A stretch of 64,000 nucleotides of DNA from Nymphalis io (Eukaryota > Arthropoda > Insecta > Lepidoptera > Nymphalidae), in contig NC_065913.1 of the NCBI RefSeq assembly GCF_905147045.1, positions 112,001 through 176,000 of the forward strand. Reading direction: 5' to 3'. A program made the translations under genes and the position numbers. The notes under the pieces are model-generated. The model did no database searches. It saw nothing but the letters and a program-made list of their open reading frames with translations, and had not been told where the DNA came from. Position 1 is the first letter of the stretch, and the number at the start of each line of letters is the position of its first letter. Of this stretch, positions 9,277 to 20,350 are shown piece by piece.

Positions 9277-10224
9277 TATTACTTATACCTAAAATGAAAG
9301 TCATATAATGTATTACATTCATATAATGTCGTCAACTACGGTTGTTCCGAGCTGATGACAGCGGAGCGCATCGGAGAGAGGAGCGCCAAGCTGGTGTCTT
9401 TCCTGGACCTGGCGGGCCACAGCAAGTACCAACGCACCACGCTCCACGGGCTCACGGGTTACTCCCCGCACTACGCCATGCTGGTTGTAAGTATGTTTAT
9501 TTATTACTAGTTCCCATACGTGTGGGGGGGGGGGGTTCAGATTTTAGGTATCCTAAGTCTTTTTTTTTTTAGAACACATCGGTCTTCTGCTGGCTTTGGA
9601 CATGCCGTTCTTCGCAGTCATCAACAAGTGTGAACTGGTTAGCAACATCAACGCTGTTGTAGCGAGGCTGGCTCAATTGTTGGAACCCGCTAATAAGGTC
9701 AGTGATTTTATTTTAAATAGCATCTATAAAGACTAACTTATAAACTAGGTAATTATTTCTTACATCAATGCTTATGGGTGATGGTGACCACTTACCATCA
9801 GGTGGCCCAATTGCCCGTCCGCACACATATAACATAAAGAGAAGCCGGGGGGAAAAAGTTAACAGACAAAGAGATATATTTACTTTCCCATTTATAATAT
9901 TAGTATATATTGTAATTGGAAACATGCAGGTTTCCTCGCGATGTTCTTCAAGGAGCACGAGATGATAAATCAGGGATGCTGTATAATTTATAGATTTATT
10001 TAAATTAAAAGTAATGGTATATATTGGTATTATTACAGAAACCGCGGTTAATAACTGACGAGAATATGGCAAGGAACTGCGTTGCACCGCAAAAGTCGAT
10101 ACTGGACACCATAGACAATCTAGACGAGGAAATCAAAAAGGATGAGGAGTGAGTAGCTTCACAAGCCTTTATTTAACCCGAAGTGTTTCTGGGTGAACTC
10201 TTATGTATGACCTTAAAACGAGTT

Positions 10225-10460
10225 CCATACTATTGGTAATGGTAATAGTATTGTCTATAGCTACGCCAACCACCCTTGCTAGATACTTGCCTTTCACGCC
10301 AAAGGTTGTGGATTCGGTTCCCACTCAGGACAGACAATTGTGTGCATTAACATGTCTGTTTTTCCTGAGTCTGTGTGTAATTGTCTATACAATAGTACAT
10401 CAGTTGTCTGGTTGCCATAGTACAAGCTCTGCTTAGTTTCGGATCAGATATATATATATA
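10225..10460 (+). mobile_element. SINE-1-type copy, sense, between E7 and E8
   Basis: Head region with TTGCCTTTCACGCCAAAGG and box B-like GGTTCCCACTCAGGACAGAC, body to TTTCGGATCAGATATATATA. It is a diverged SINE-1 ending in a TA run, present in the same intron in unit II (25110-25352) and, inverted, in unit III (45665-45870). It therefore predates the duplications. Confidence 0.75.
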
Positions 10461-11830
10461 TATAGTTGACCGCAAATCGCAGTAGTGTCGGCCGGCAGGG
10501 TGGCCGTGTTCCCGGTGAGCTGCGTGCGCGGCGCCGGCCTCAACGCGCTGCACGCGTGCCTGCTGGCGCTGGCGCCGCGCCGCGACCTGCAGCGCCCCGA
10601 GGACGTGAGTGAACCATATGTTGCGCAGTTGACTAGTATCATTTTTATTAAATTATAAATGTTATAATTTAAGTCACTTTACAGGAGGCGTGCGAGTTTC
10701 AAATAGACGAAATTTTCCACGTAGGGGACTCGACGGGGCCCGTCGTAGGGGTCTGATCGCGCGAGGGCGACTCTACGAGGGCGACGAACTTATCATAGGT
10801 GCATTGCGTTCTGTTAGTTGTGAGATGAATAGAGCGACGTATATTTAACACCACAAGGACCTCTGGAGTCCGGCGAGTTTGCGGAGATATCCGTGCGCAC
10901 GATATACCGCAACCGCGTCCCGTGCGGCAGCGTGCGCGCGGGACAGTCGGCGTCGCTGGGCCTGGGTCGCTTCCCGCCGGGACTGCGGCAGGGCATGGTG
11001 CTGCTAGCGCGGCCGGGGGGCTACGCCGCGGGACACGAGCGTTCCACCTTCGGAGGCTGTCCGCCCGGGACTTGCAGAGGACGACAGGTGGGTCGCTATG
11101 TTGACGCCCGTTAATATAAAAAGTTGTGGGTAGATTGGGTTTTACGCGGGTCACCGTATCGTAGTGACGATGTATTTTTTGATTTTTTTTTGTCTGCAAT
11201 AAACCGTTGTACGAAACACATGAGTTCTATTCATAGTTCTTCGAGTCGGATAAATAACAAATTAGTTGAAAATAAATTAATCAAATAATGAAATGAAGAG
11301 AATATAAAGGAAATAACATACAGATATAAGCAAAACGGCTATTAATACGTGAGTAGTTCCTGTGTGACCAACCAAAAGTTGTTCAGGAGCCAAGACCTGA
11401 CAAAGTTTAAATAGAAACAAAGTCAAGACTGCTGAGGCCGGGTCGCTGGTACTGCTTGCTGTATGCCAGGTGCTGGGTGTCCGAAGCTGGGTGCCGGGTG
11501 TCGGGTGCCGGGTGCCGTTAGTCGTCATTGAAAACCAAGCTTTGCTAGTTCAAGAAGTTACTGCTGGCTGCGAGCATTTCCAGATGAGGAAAGTTTATAA
11601 ACCGAGGTACTGAGTTTATTTATATAAAAGTGAACGTGAAGTAACGTGAAAAATAAATGATAATTTGAACTTTATAAAAAATCGTAACGGTTTTATAAAA
11701 ACATTTAGTGAACTAAGTTATAAGTTAATCAACAATTATTTAGTATAATAATTTATTTGAATAGTACAATTTAATAATTAATTGGAAAATTTAATTAATT
11801 ATACAAACGAACTTTATTATAACAATAAAT

Positions 11831-12816
11831 ATGGAAAAATTTATTAAGTACCAAGAAGATCATCGGGGTCAAATACAAAGAAATTTGGCAAACTTTAAAA
11901 ACTAGAAACTAGACTTGAAATATTAAATGATATTTGGAGTGAGGTTAAGGTCACTCATAAGCAAATAATTGACATAGCTACCCAGGAATCTAAGTTTAAT
12001 TGTGATTATTTTAGTATGAATATGTATGAGTTAATTGAACAAGAGTATACTGCATATAAATGTGAACTTAAAGATTATTTATTAAAAGTTAAAAGTGTTA
12101 ACTTATCAGAAAAATCGGAATCATCGACTATAGCTAAAAATGGCAGTTATCCTATTCCTATAAAATTACCGGATATTAAACTACCCGTTTTTTCTGGTAA
12201 GTACACGGAATGGCCGACGTTTAGGGATTTATTTGTATCAGTTATTCATAATAATAAGCAATTAGATAATGTTCAAAAATTGCATTATTTAAAAACTAAT
12301 TTATCGGGAGAAGCCGAACAGCTGTTACGACATATTTCTATTACTGATGCTAATTATATTACGTGTTGGTCACAATTACAAGAGCGATATAATAATAAAA
12401 GATTCTTAGTTAATTGTATTTTTAAACGTTTATTCTCGCAAAATAATTTAACCATGCAATCGGCCAATGGTATAAAGAACCTTTTAGACACAACGAAAGA
12501 TAGTTTAAATGCATTGTCTAATATTGGTATCTGTACCGATTCATGGGATGTGTTACTTATTTATTTAGTTTGTCAAAAGTTAGATTGTGATACCCGCAAA
12601 CAATGGGAAATAAAATCAAATGAGTTAACCGATGATTTACCTACCTTTTCTCAATTCGAAGAATTTTTAATAAGTCGTTTTAGAGCATTGGAATTCTTGG
12701 AACCTACTACAAGTAGATTTAAATCAAATAATTATAATCAACCTAAGGCACATCACGTCTCTTCTGCTTCATCTACCGTATGTCCGTTTTGCTCGGAAAA
12801 TCATAAAATGTTTTAA
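11831..12816 (+). pseudogene. BEL/Pao gag-like region
   Basis: A likely start at 11831 (MEKFIKYQEDHRGQ) goes out of frame near 11903; the main open part is about 11900-12814. Features of the DUF1759-type gag: IKLPDIKLPVFSGKYTEWPT (about 12160), KLHYLKTNLSGEAEQLL and LVCQKLDCDTRKQWE. The first zinc-knuckle cysteines begin at CPFCSENHKM just before a TAA at 12814-12816, after which the same frame continues. Gag packages the element's RNA. Frameshift and stop make this copy defective. Confidence 0.85.
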
Positions 12817-13614
12817 TGTAAAAAATTTCATCATGCTGATTATAAGACTCGTATAGATTTTGTGCAAAAGCAAAAGCTTTGTTTTAATTGTTTTGGGTCT
12901 AACCATAGTGTAAAATCTTGTTTCTTACGTACCTCATGTCGGATCTGTAACCGTAAACACCATACACTACTTCATCCTCAAAAACCAAATCGATCGATCG
13001 CGTCTGCGGTACCTGTTAACCATGCTGTTGAGTCAATGCATTTTAGTGATGATCAACCGCAGACTGACCAACCATTGAATATGGTTACTAAAAGTTATTC
13101 TAGCAAGGATAAATATACTCAGGTATTATTAGCTACTGCATTAGTCAAGGTCCAAACTAAAAATGGAAGCTACCAACTGCTGAGAGCTTTGCTCGACCAG
13201 GGGTCACAGGCCTCATTTATAACAGAATCAGCAGTACAGTTACTTGGAGTCAAGAAAACTTTTGTAAAGAGTTCGGTGTGTGGATTGGGTGGTAATGTTA
13301 GTGTGTTGACCTCAAAGGCTATAGTCAATATAGCTATATCATCAATCCATGACACTGAAACTGTAATTGAATTGGGTGCTCATGTTTTGAGCAGATTAAC
13401 ATCGTTTTTACCAATCAAACCAATAGTCATGAATAACTGGCCTGAACTTAAAAATTTGAAGTTAGCAGATCCAAATTACCACACTCCTGGTAAAATCGAT
13501 ATTTTATTGGGGAGTGATGTCTATGGAAAAATAATAGAGGAAGGTCTCCTTCGTAGCCCTTATGGCACCACCATAGCACAGAAGACTAATTTGGGTTGGG
13601 TACTGTCAGGTCAA
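12817..13614 (+). pseudogene. BEL/Pao zinc knuckles and aspartic protease region
   Basis: Cysteine/histidine knuckles (LCFNCFGSNHSVKSC, CRICNRKHHTLLHP) are followed by a DUF1758-type protease with ALLDQGSQASFI at about 13185, the aspartate in a D-x-G context, and IDILLGSDVYG and LGWVLSGQV. The frame is open until LINE family A enters at 13615. The protease normally processes the polyprotein. The frame is the same as gag, separated by the TAA at 12814. Confidence 0.85.
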
Positions 13615-15329
13615 GTTCGCTGCCAACGCTCAGAAATCCGGACGGATCGCTAGCTCACAGTCCGCAAGAGCAAGCTGATCTCCTGGCTAAACTCTTTGCC
13701 GACAATTCCGTCATCGATGATTGTAGTGCACTGCCACCTACAATACCTGCATGTGGCCATACGATGCCTGACATTAAAATCAGGCAACGTGATGTGCGTG
13801 CGGAGCTGCAATCACTTGATGTACGGAAAGCTAGCGGTCCCGATGGAATACCAGCCATAGTGCTGAAGAAGTGTGCAGCGGAGCTGTCTCCTGTGTTAAC
13901 GCGCCTGTTCCAACTTTCTCTCTCTTCGGGAAGTGTGCCGGAGGCTTGGAGAAGAGCTAATGTGCAAGCGGTTCCCAAAAAAGGGGATCGGTCTGACCCG
14001 GCAAATTATCGGCCAATAGCTATCACCTCAGTACTTTGTAAGGTGATGGAACGGATTTTAAACAACCAACTGATCCATTACCTAGAAGATCACTGTCTAA
14101 TTAATGATCGTCAGTACGGGTTTCGACCAAAACGGTCCACAGGTGATCTTCTAGCGTACGTAACACACCTCTGGGGTGAAGCTATCGACAAGCATGGAGA
14201 ATCGTTGGCTGTCAGCCTCGATATCTCCAAGGCTTTCGACAGGGTCTGGCACAGAAGTCTTCTCTCCAAGCTACCGGCATATGGTCTGCCTGCTCAGCTA
14301 TGCACCTGGATTGCCAGCTTCCTACACAAGCGTAGCCTTCGTGTTTTAGTAGATGGTTGCGCTTCACAATTCTATGTAGTGAATGCTGGGGTTCCCCAGG
14401 GATCTGTGCTATCTCCCACACTCTTTCTTTTGCATATCAATGATATGCTCTCCCTTGGGAACATACATTGCTATGCAGATGATAGTACAGTGCATGGTGG
14501 ATACCACGGACGCGCAGTGGCTGGGCGGGCGGAAACTGAGGAGAGGCGGGAGAATCTTGTCATTGAACTCGATAGGACGTTAGATCTCATCGCCAAATGG
14601 GGCTCTGATAATCTTGTTGAGTTTAATGCCAAGAAAACACAGGTATGCGCTCTCACGGTGAAAAAGTCAACATTTTCCCCTCTTCCCTCCCTCTGTGGTA
14701 CTCCGCTGGTGATGCAAAGCAAAATCGCCATGCTGGGGATTGACGTTCGCTGCGACCTTAGTCCAAGGGATTACATCGAGGCTGTTATAAAAACAGCTTC
14801 ACGGAAACTCGGAGTTCTGAACAAGGTGCGGCGCTTTTTCACGCCACAACAACTGTGCCTGCTGTACAAAAGACAGGTACGGTCTTGCGTGGAATATTGC
14901 TCGCACCTTTGGGATGGCTCCGCTAAGTACCTAATGGAGGCCTTGGACCGATTGCAGCGACGTGCCGTACGCATTATTGGCGACGTAAAGGTCACAAACA
15001 CCCTTGAACCTTTACAATTGCGTCGTGAGATAGCAGCACTGAGCGCTTTCTATCGACTGTATCACGGCGAGTGCTCTGAGGAATTATTCTCTCTAATTCC
15101 TGCTTCCCCCTTCCTTCTTAAGTCCACGCGAGCTGGTTCTCGATGTCACCGCCTAACTGTGACATCAATTCCATCGCGAACAAAGAAATTTGGCAACTCC
15201 TTTCTTTGTCGCACTTCCAAAAAATGGAATTCCTTACCAGCTCACGTATTCCCCTCCTCTTACAACCCGGGTTCCTTCAAACGAGGCGTGAAGAGGCATC
15301 TTGCGGGCCGGCAAGGCGAAGGTGGCTAG
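13615..15329 (+). CDS. LINE family A reverse transcriptase, C-terminal two thirds of ORF2
   Basis: About 570 codons without a stop. Motifs: KASGPDGIPAIVLKKC (13829), ANYRPIAITSVLCKVMERIL, DRQYGFRPKRSTGD, VSLDISKAFDRVWH, NAGVPQGSVLSPTLF, catalytic HCYADDSTVHG (about 14468) and MLGIDVRCDLSPRDYI, then a conserved C-terminal tail ending at TAG. The endonuclease is missing through 5' truncation, and the upstream in-frame bases belong to the BEL/Pao protease. It is complete enough to suggest recent insertion, but without endonuclease and promoter it is probably not autonomous. Confidence 0.88.
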
Positions 15330-15442
15330 TGCAGAACGTTTTTCCCGTCTGTACTGGCCGTCGTCGCGTTTGGACTCTACTACCACTTACCATCAGGTGG
15401 AGTAGAGTCATTTGCCCTCCCGGCGATATAAAAAAAAAAAAA
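13615..15442 (+). mobile_element. LINE family A, 5'-truncated, inserted in BEL/Pao
   Basis: Begins at TTCGCTGCCAACGCTCAG inside the ORF2 linker and ends CCATCAGGTGGAGTAGAGTC, then ATATA and poly(A) at about 15428-15442. It separates the protease and RT parts of the BEL/Pao element. No convincing target-site duplication was found. It is the least damaged RT copy of this family in the window. Confidence 0.88.
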
Positions 15443-16193
15443 TATTTCACCTACCACTCACAGTATATTTGTGAATTTACATACACAAATGAGCGATGAT
15501 GAACTTCTCAAGAAGTTTTGGGAACTAGAAGCAGAACCTACCGATAAAATAAATCAACGCTTAACACCAGAGGAACAAAAATGTGAAGATTTGTTTGCGA
15601 CCACAACAAAAAGAGACTGTAAAGGACGATATATAGTAAGATTGCCTTTTACAAAAGAAACCCCAGCATCAAAATATGGAAATTTAAGAGAAATAGCTGT
15701 GCGCAGGTTTTATGGACAAGAAAAAGGATTAATCAGAAATAGAGATTTGAAAAAACAATATGATGACACTATTGAAGAATACTTGCAATTAGGTCATATG
15801 GAACAAATCAAATTTAATAAAAATACAGAAGCTGTTTACTTGCCACATCATGCAGTGATTCGTGAAGATAAGGCTACAACAAAAGTGAGAGTAGTCTTTG
15901 ATGCATCATGTAAGGGTGAGAATGGCATTTCTCTTAATGACGATCTCATGATAGGACCACGTCTACAACCAGATCTACGACATTTAATTATGAAATTTCG
16001 CCTAGGTCCAATTTGCCTTGTCGCGGATATTGTGAAGATGTACAGAATGGTTAAAGTAGCTCAACAGGATGTGGACTATCAAAGACTCGTTTGGCGCAGA
16101 AATCCAGAGGATGACTTAAAAGATTACAGACTTCTTCGCGTTACCTTTGGCACACCCACAGCTCCCTATCTAGCAGTCAAAACATTACATAAC
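15443..16193 (+). pseudogene. BEL/Pao reverse transcriptase, N-terminal part
   Basis: Open from about 15471. Shows GRYIVRLPFTKETPASKYG, YLPHHAVIREDKATTKVRVV, FDASCKGENGISLND, LMIGPRLQPDLRHLIMKFR and TFGTPTAPYLAVKTL, typical of BEL/Pao pol. The frame runs into the antisense family A insertion at about 16194, and the catalytic YxDD block that should follow is absent on the far side. The RT is therefore dead. Confidence 0.88.
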
Positions 16194-16882
16194 ATGGTAT
16201 CCACCATGCACTGTACTATCATCTGCATAGCAATGTATGTTCCCAAGGGAGAGCATATCATTGATATGCAAAAGAAAGAGTGTGGGAGATAGCACAGATC
16301 CCTGGGGGACCCCAGCATTCACTACATAGAATTGTGAAGCGCAACCATCTACTAAAACACGAAGGCTACGCTTGTGTAGGAAGCTGGCAATCCAGGTGCA
16401 TAGCTGAGCAGGCAGACCATATGCCGGTAGCTTGGAGAGAAGACTTCTGTGCCAGACCCTGTCGAAAGCCTTGGAGATATCGAGGCTGACAGCCAACGAT
16501 TCTCCATGCTTGTGTGTTGCACCCCAGAGGTGTGTTACGTACGCTAGAAGATCACCTGTGGACCGTTTTGGTCGAAACCCGTACTGACGATCATTAATTA
16601 GACAGTGATCTTCTAGGTAATGGATCAGTTGGTTGTTTAAAATCCGTTCCATCACCTTACAAAGTACTGAGGTGATAGCTATTGGCCGATAATTTGCCGG
16701 GTCAGACCGATCCCCTTTTTTGGGAACCGCTTGCACATTAGCTCTTCTCCAAGCCTCCGGCACACTTCCCGAAGAGAGAGAAAGTTGGAACAGGCGCGTT
16801 AACACAGGAGACAGCTCCGCCGCGCACTTCTTCAGCACAATGGCTGGTATTCCATCGGGACCGCTAGCTTTCCGTATATACT
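16194..16882 (-). mobile_element. LINE family A RT fragment, antisense, inside BEL/Pao
   Basis: Minus-strand open frame of about 230 codons from KASGPDGIPAIVLKKC to YADDSTVHGGYH. Both ends are internal to the LINE, with no poly(A), so it is not a simple retrotransposition. It is the reverse of 13830-14505 in the sense copy 1.7 kb upstream. An inverted gene-conversion or template-switch event is one explanation. Confidence 0.85.
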
Positions 16883-17786
16883 TGGAATAGATCAACAGAT
16901 AAATTCGTATATTCAGTACATCTAGAAGAACAAATTATTCCAGTTACTAAACGACGTGTGATTTCGGATATATCTAAGCTTTATGATCCACTTGGATGGA
17001 TTTCGCCGTGTATTATACCAGCAAAAATTTTAATCCCAAAATTGTGGATGTCAGGTATCTCGTGGGACGAGGAGTTACCATCTTCGTTGAAAAAGGAATG
17101 GGAAGAGTATCGCAAGAGTTTAAAAAAAAATGTCTGAAATCGAAATAAAGCGTTGGATTGGACTCCAATCAACTTATTCAAAATTAGAATTGCATGGATT
17201 TAGTGACGCATCAAATGCAGCCTATGCTGCTGTTGTTTATGCAAGAGTGCTCGATAAAGACGGACGAATTAATGTAAACTTGTTCACGTCCAAAACAAAA
17301 GTAGCACCAATAAAGCAAATATCAATACCTCGATTAGAGCTGTGTGGTGCAACGTTACTTACAAAATTATTAAAAGAAGTCGCAACAATGCTACACGTAG
17401 AACCATCCAATATACATGCGTGGACCGATTCGACAATAGTGCTGGCATGGCTGCGTGGCCACCCTAGTCGATGGAAAACTTTTGTAGCGAATAGAGTATC
17501 AGATATATTGACAACACTTGAAAGTAATCAATGGTCACATGTTAAGTCTGGTGAAAACCCAGCAGACATCGCGTCACGTGGGATGACTCCTAGTGACTTA
17601 CAAAACAATATTTTATGGATGAACGGACCCAGTTGGCTCTGTAATGATATTGTACATTATGACAAACCAGATGTCGGTACTAATTTAGAAGAAAGGAAAA
17701 TTAAAGCTTATTGTATTAATATAAATGAAACGTTTCAATCACATTGTGAAAGATTTTCGCGATTAAAAAGAATGATTCGAGTAATT
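16883..17786 (+). pseudogene. BEL/Pao RT connection and RNase H region
   Basis: Resumes with STDKFVYSVHLEEQIIP and RRVISDISKLYDPLGWISPC; the frame slips in the A-run near 17120-17130 and is open again 17130-17786. RNase H features: LHGFSDASNAAYAAVVYAR, RLELCGATLL, AWTDSTIVLAWLRGHPSRWK and NPADIASRGM. RNase H removes the RNA template. The element is cut off before the integrase. Confidence 0.85.
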
Positions 17787-17928
17787 GCCGTGGAGTACCG
17801 GCTTAGAATAGTACTCCCCCAATCTCATCCCGTGGGTGTCGTAAGAGGCGACTGAGGGACGGGGAAAAGGGGGGATGGGCAGCAGCGTCTCGCAAGTTTG
17901 GGAGGCCGCGTCTGACAAAACTTAATCT
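17787..17928 (+). mobile_element. LINE 5' leader scrap
   Basis: Starts near GCCGTGGAGTACCGGC and includes CCCGTGGGTGTCGTAAGAGG, which matches (with changes) the 5' leader of the antisense family A copy at about 55560-55600. It joins the cut BEL/Pao RNase H to the start of unit II. Confidence 0.6.
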
Positions 17929-18139
17929 TATATTAATCTTTGTAAAAGCTTCCGTTATTCTATTATCCAGTTGTATGATGGCGTATGTTACACCCCGTTA
18001 ACGATAGATGGCGCTCATTCGAAATGTCACATTCCTGAATCGCGCTGTCTAGATATTCGCTACGGAGTGTATATAGTGTAGAAGTGATTGTTTTTGTAAT
18101 CTAATAAATTGTAGTTTCATTTACCTAATCCCAGGTATC

Positions 18140-18255
18140 AGTGTTGCAGAACTATCGATAGTTTGACCTCGAAAACTATTATCGACAGTACTTCCGAAAG
18201 TATCGTCTTGTGTCAATATTGTCGATATTATCGATAGTTACTATAGCTCTCTGTT
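18140..18255 (+). repeat. TATCGATA-rich repeat, left arm, unit II
   Basis: Same sequence as 6960-7100 (CAGTGTTGCAGAACTATCG...). The inverted partner is at 23525-23625, on the other side of SINE-2 and the LINE. Confidence 0.5.
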
Positions 18256-18281
18256 CACAATATTATTGATAACTCGTTTGC

Positions 18282-18660
18282 CTGCCTCGTTGGTCTAGTG
18301 GCTTGATATAAGACCGCAGACCCCGGAGGTCCTGGGTTCAATTCCCAGGTCGCGCCAATAAAAAGTTATTGGGTTTTTCTGTCAAAAAATTCTCAGTAGC
18401 AGCCCGGAGTCTGGAAGTTGGAAGTGTGTACACTCCCGTGCCTCGGAAAGCACGTAAAGTCGTTGGTCCTGCGCATGAACTCTTTCCGGTCGTTTCGGAT
18501 CGCCGTCCCATCGGATTATGAGAGTTAGGGAACAGAGAGTACACCTGTGTTTGCGCACACACTTGTGCACTATAATATCTCCTGCGTAGTTGGCTAATCT
18601 CTCTTGAGATTGGCCGCCGTAGCCGAAATCGGTCTGGAGGACATTATTATTATTAATACT
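18282..18660 (+). mobile_element. SINE-2 copy, uninterrupted
   Basis: Head GCCTCGTTGGTCTAGTGGC, box B GGTTCAATTCC, body through CACTATAATATCTCCTGCG and TTGAGATTGGCCGCCGTAG, then an ATT tail. It resembles the tRNA-headed SINEs abundant in butterflies (Metulj-like in my recollection). Confidence 0.8.
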
Positions 18661-18796
18661 ATTGATAACAGCAATCCATAGGTATTCATTCAATAGTAAC
18701 GATTTAATAAAACTTCATTAATAATAGTGTTGTTACTGGGCCTACTACATTACTTATCTTGAGAAAGCAATAATAATATAATAATAAAAATGATAA

Positions 18797-18834
18797 CCCC
18801 ACCGACGTATCTTCACATTGCCGACGTGGTGGGG
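18797..18834 (+). other. Predicted hairpin at the 5' tip of the R4/Dong-like LINE
   Basis: CCCCACC-G-ACGT (18797-18808) can pair with ACGTGGTGGGG (18824-18834), leaving one bulged G and a loop of about 15 nt. The same structure is at 39127-39164 in unit III, and a similar one with changes lies at about 7923-7960. R2-group LINEs use 5' RNA structure, but no function is shown here. Confidence 0.5.
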
Positions 18835-19065
18835 CTTGTGCGCTTCAATGATTCTTAGGGCTATGTCAATAGAGCTACTCATGTTGGATTGGCCTAAGAT
18901 GAGAAGTCAGACCAAGAGAGATACAACCCAAGCCAAGGTGGAACAGCGTACGCCGAGGGCTCCATGGCTAAGGGGGTGCTTAGTCGTTAGTATGCGAACT
19001 TTAGAGACAAGGGGACCTCTAATTTAATTTACCCTTATCACAGTGAATGCAGGGCTCTGCTGTGA

Positions 19066-20350
19066 TTGACTTTTATGTCCCTAGCTACTCGTGGGAATAA
19101 TATGATAACTAGGTCTAAAACTAAAAAATATATACAGGCGAACGAGCCATCGTTAGAAGAAGAGTCCACGCAGACTTCTAATTCATCCTCCAAATCTTTA
19201 TTCCCATCAATACCCTCTTCATCACCAATTTTGTATGCATCTTCACCAAATTCATCATCAACCGGTGCTCAACTGGCGGATGTTACACAGGAGACAAATT
19301 TTGTCAGTGAACCTGTGCCCACCACCAGTAGCGTAATAAAACGTATAAAATGGAGTATGGAAATAAATAAGTTCATCCTACGTACCTACCTATATCTTAC
19401 AAATTTAGAATCAGACACAAATTCATATCTTTCTTCATTACATATAAAATTTATAGATAAATATCCACATATGGAAGTAAGCAGACAGAGAATTGGTGAC
19501 CAACGTAGAGCTATTATACAAAAGAAATTATTATCACAAGAAACCATTGATCAGATTTACGATGAAGTTAGAACAGAATTGCAAGTAATCCAAACTCAGA
19601 TACAACAAAACGCCACAAATCTTAAAACATCCCTTAACACACTAACAGGAAAACGTATGAAATGGACAAATGAATGCAATGAAGCAATTATTAGGATTTA
19701 TTTCAAAATAACACAATTAGAGACTAATAAGACCGCTTATAGAAAACGTTTGTATGAAGAGTTTATAAACTTATACCCAGAGTTTACACACATTACTGAG
19801 CAAAGATTAGCGGATCAACGAAGGGCAATAATAAATAATAAATATATTGAACAAGATAGATTAACACTGATTAAACAACAAGTAGCAGATGAATTACATT
19901 ATACACACACACTAACGGAAGACACAGATAATGAACATTTACAAACAACAGAACAAAGTAATATTACACACTACGATGCATTCAAATCTAATTCAGAAAC
20001 AAACTCACAAGCTAGGAAAATGCAAAACACTACAGTTACAAGCACTGATTCCGTTACATCAACCCCTATCGATGAACAAAACATAGAAAGTATCACCCAC
20101 GATCATGATATGACTTTAGAAGAAAACACTGAAATAGAGAACACATTCGTGCTTGCTCTAGAACATTTTTGTGATACTGAACCAACTAGCAGACCATACA
20201 TTCCTAAACAAAGGTCTTCTAAAAAGTTTTCATTAATAATGAAATACATAGATACGATGATACTGACAAAATTTGTAAACACTGATACTGATTTTATCAC
20301 TCTACAGACAATAATTTACTGTGCAGCATGGACAGCAGCTAAATGTAATG
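19066..20350 (+). pseudogene. R4/Dong-like ORF, N-terminal region with two tandem DNA-binding-like repeats
   Basis: Ser/Thr-rich start (TRSKTKKYIQANEPSLEEES). Two homologous repeats of about 75 residues follow: the first has KWSMEINKFILRTYLYLTNL and QRIGDQRRAIIQKK, the second KWTNECNEAIIRIYFKITQL and QRLADQRRAIINNK. Each has the W...E.N..I.R.Y and QR..DQRRAII pattern of helical, Myb-like DNA-binding domains. An Asn/Thr/Gln-rich linker follows. An extra G in the GGGGG run near 20350 shifts the frame; unit III has one G fewer and reads through. Confidence 0.75.

Larger units (their letters stand above)
4985..11087 (+). pseudogene. GTPBP2-like gene fragment, unit I (exons E3-E10)
   Basis: Exons seen: E3 4985-5117 (SLPPEPRFGNVEYKLQLV), E4 5734-5849 (ELDNGRG, LNMFRHLHE), E5 9328-9486 (switch II DLAGH), E6 remnant 9573-9697 (INKCELV), E7 10039-10148, E8 10499-10604 (PVSCVRG), E9 10685-10798, E10 10858-11087. 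These match the GTPBP1/GTPBP2 GTPase family. Lesions: no P-loop exon between E3 and E4, while E3 ends in phase 0 and E4 needs one base from the exon before it. HPVTQ stands where unit III has HLVTQ. A 9-bp deletion removes the E5 acceptor. E6 has lost its 5' part. A 1-bp loss in E9 gives TGA at 10754-10756. The copy stops in intron 10 where the BEL/Pao element begins. Confidence 0.85.
11098..17786 (+). mobile_element. BEL/Pao LTR retrotransposon, broken, with nested LINEs
   Basis: Order: a possible LTR/leader from about 11098 (begins TGTTGACGCC right at the break in unit I), gag, zinc knuckles, protease, RT, RNase H. Two pieces of LINE family A interrupt it (13615-15442 sense, 16194-16882 antisense). 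No integrase, envelope or 3' LTR is seen; the element stops near 17786 at an unrelated LINE 5' piece. LTR boundaries could not be fixed. It is an old inactive copy with multiple stops and frame changes, described as found. Confidence 0.85.

Noticed and set aside
13596..15329. A single 577-codon host gene starting at 13596
   Set aside because: The first codons belong to the BEL/Pao protease and the rest is a LINE RT; the apparent start is a fusion by insertion.
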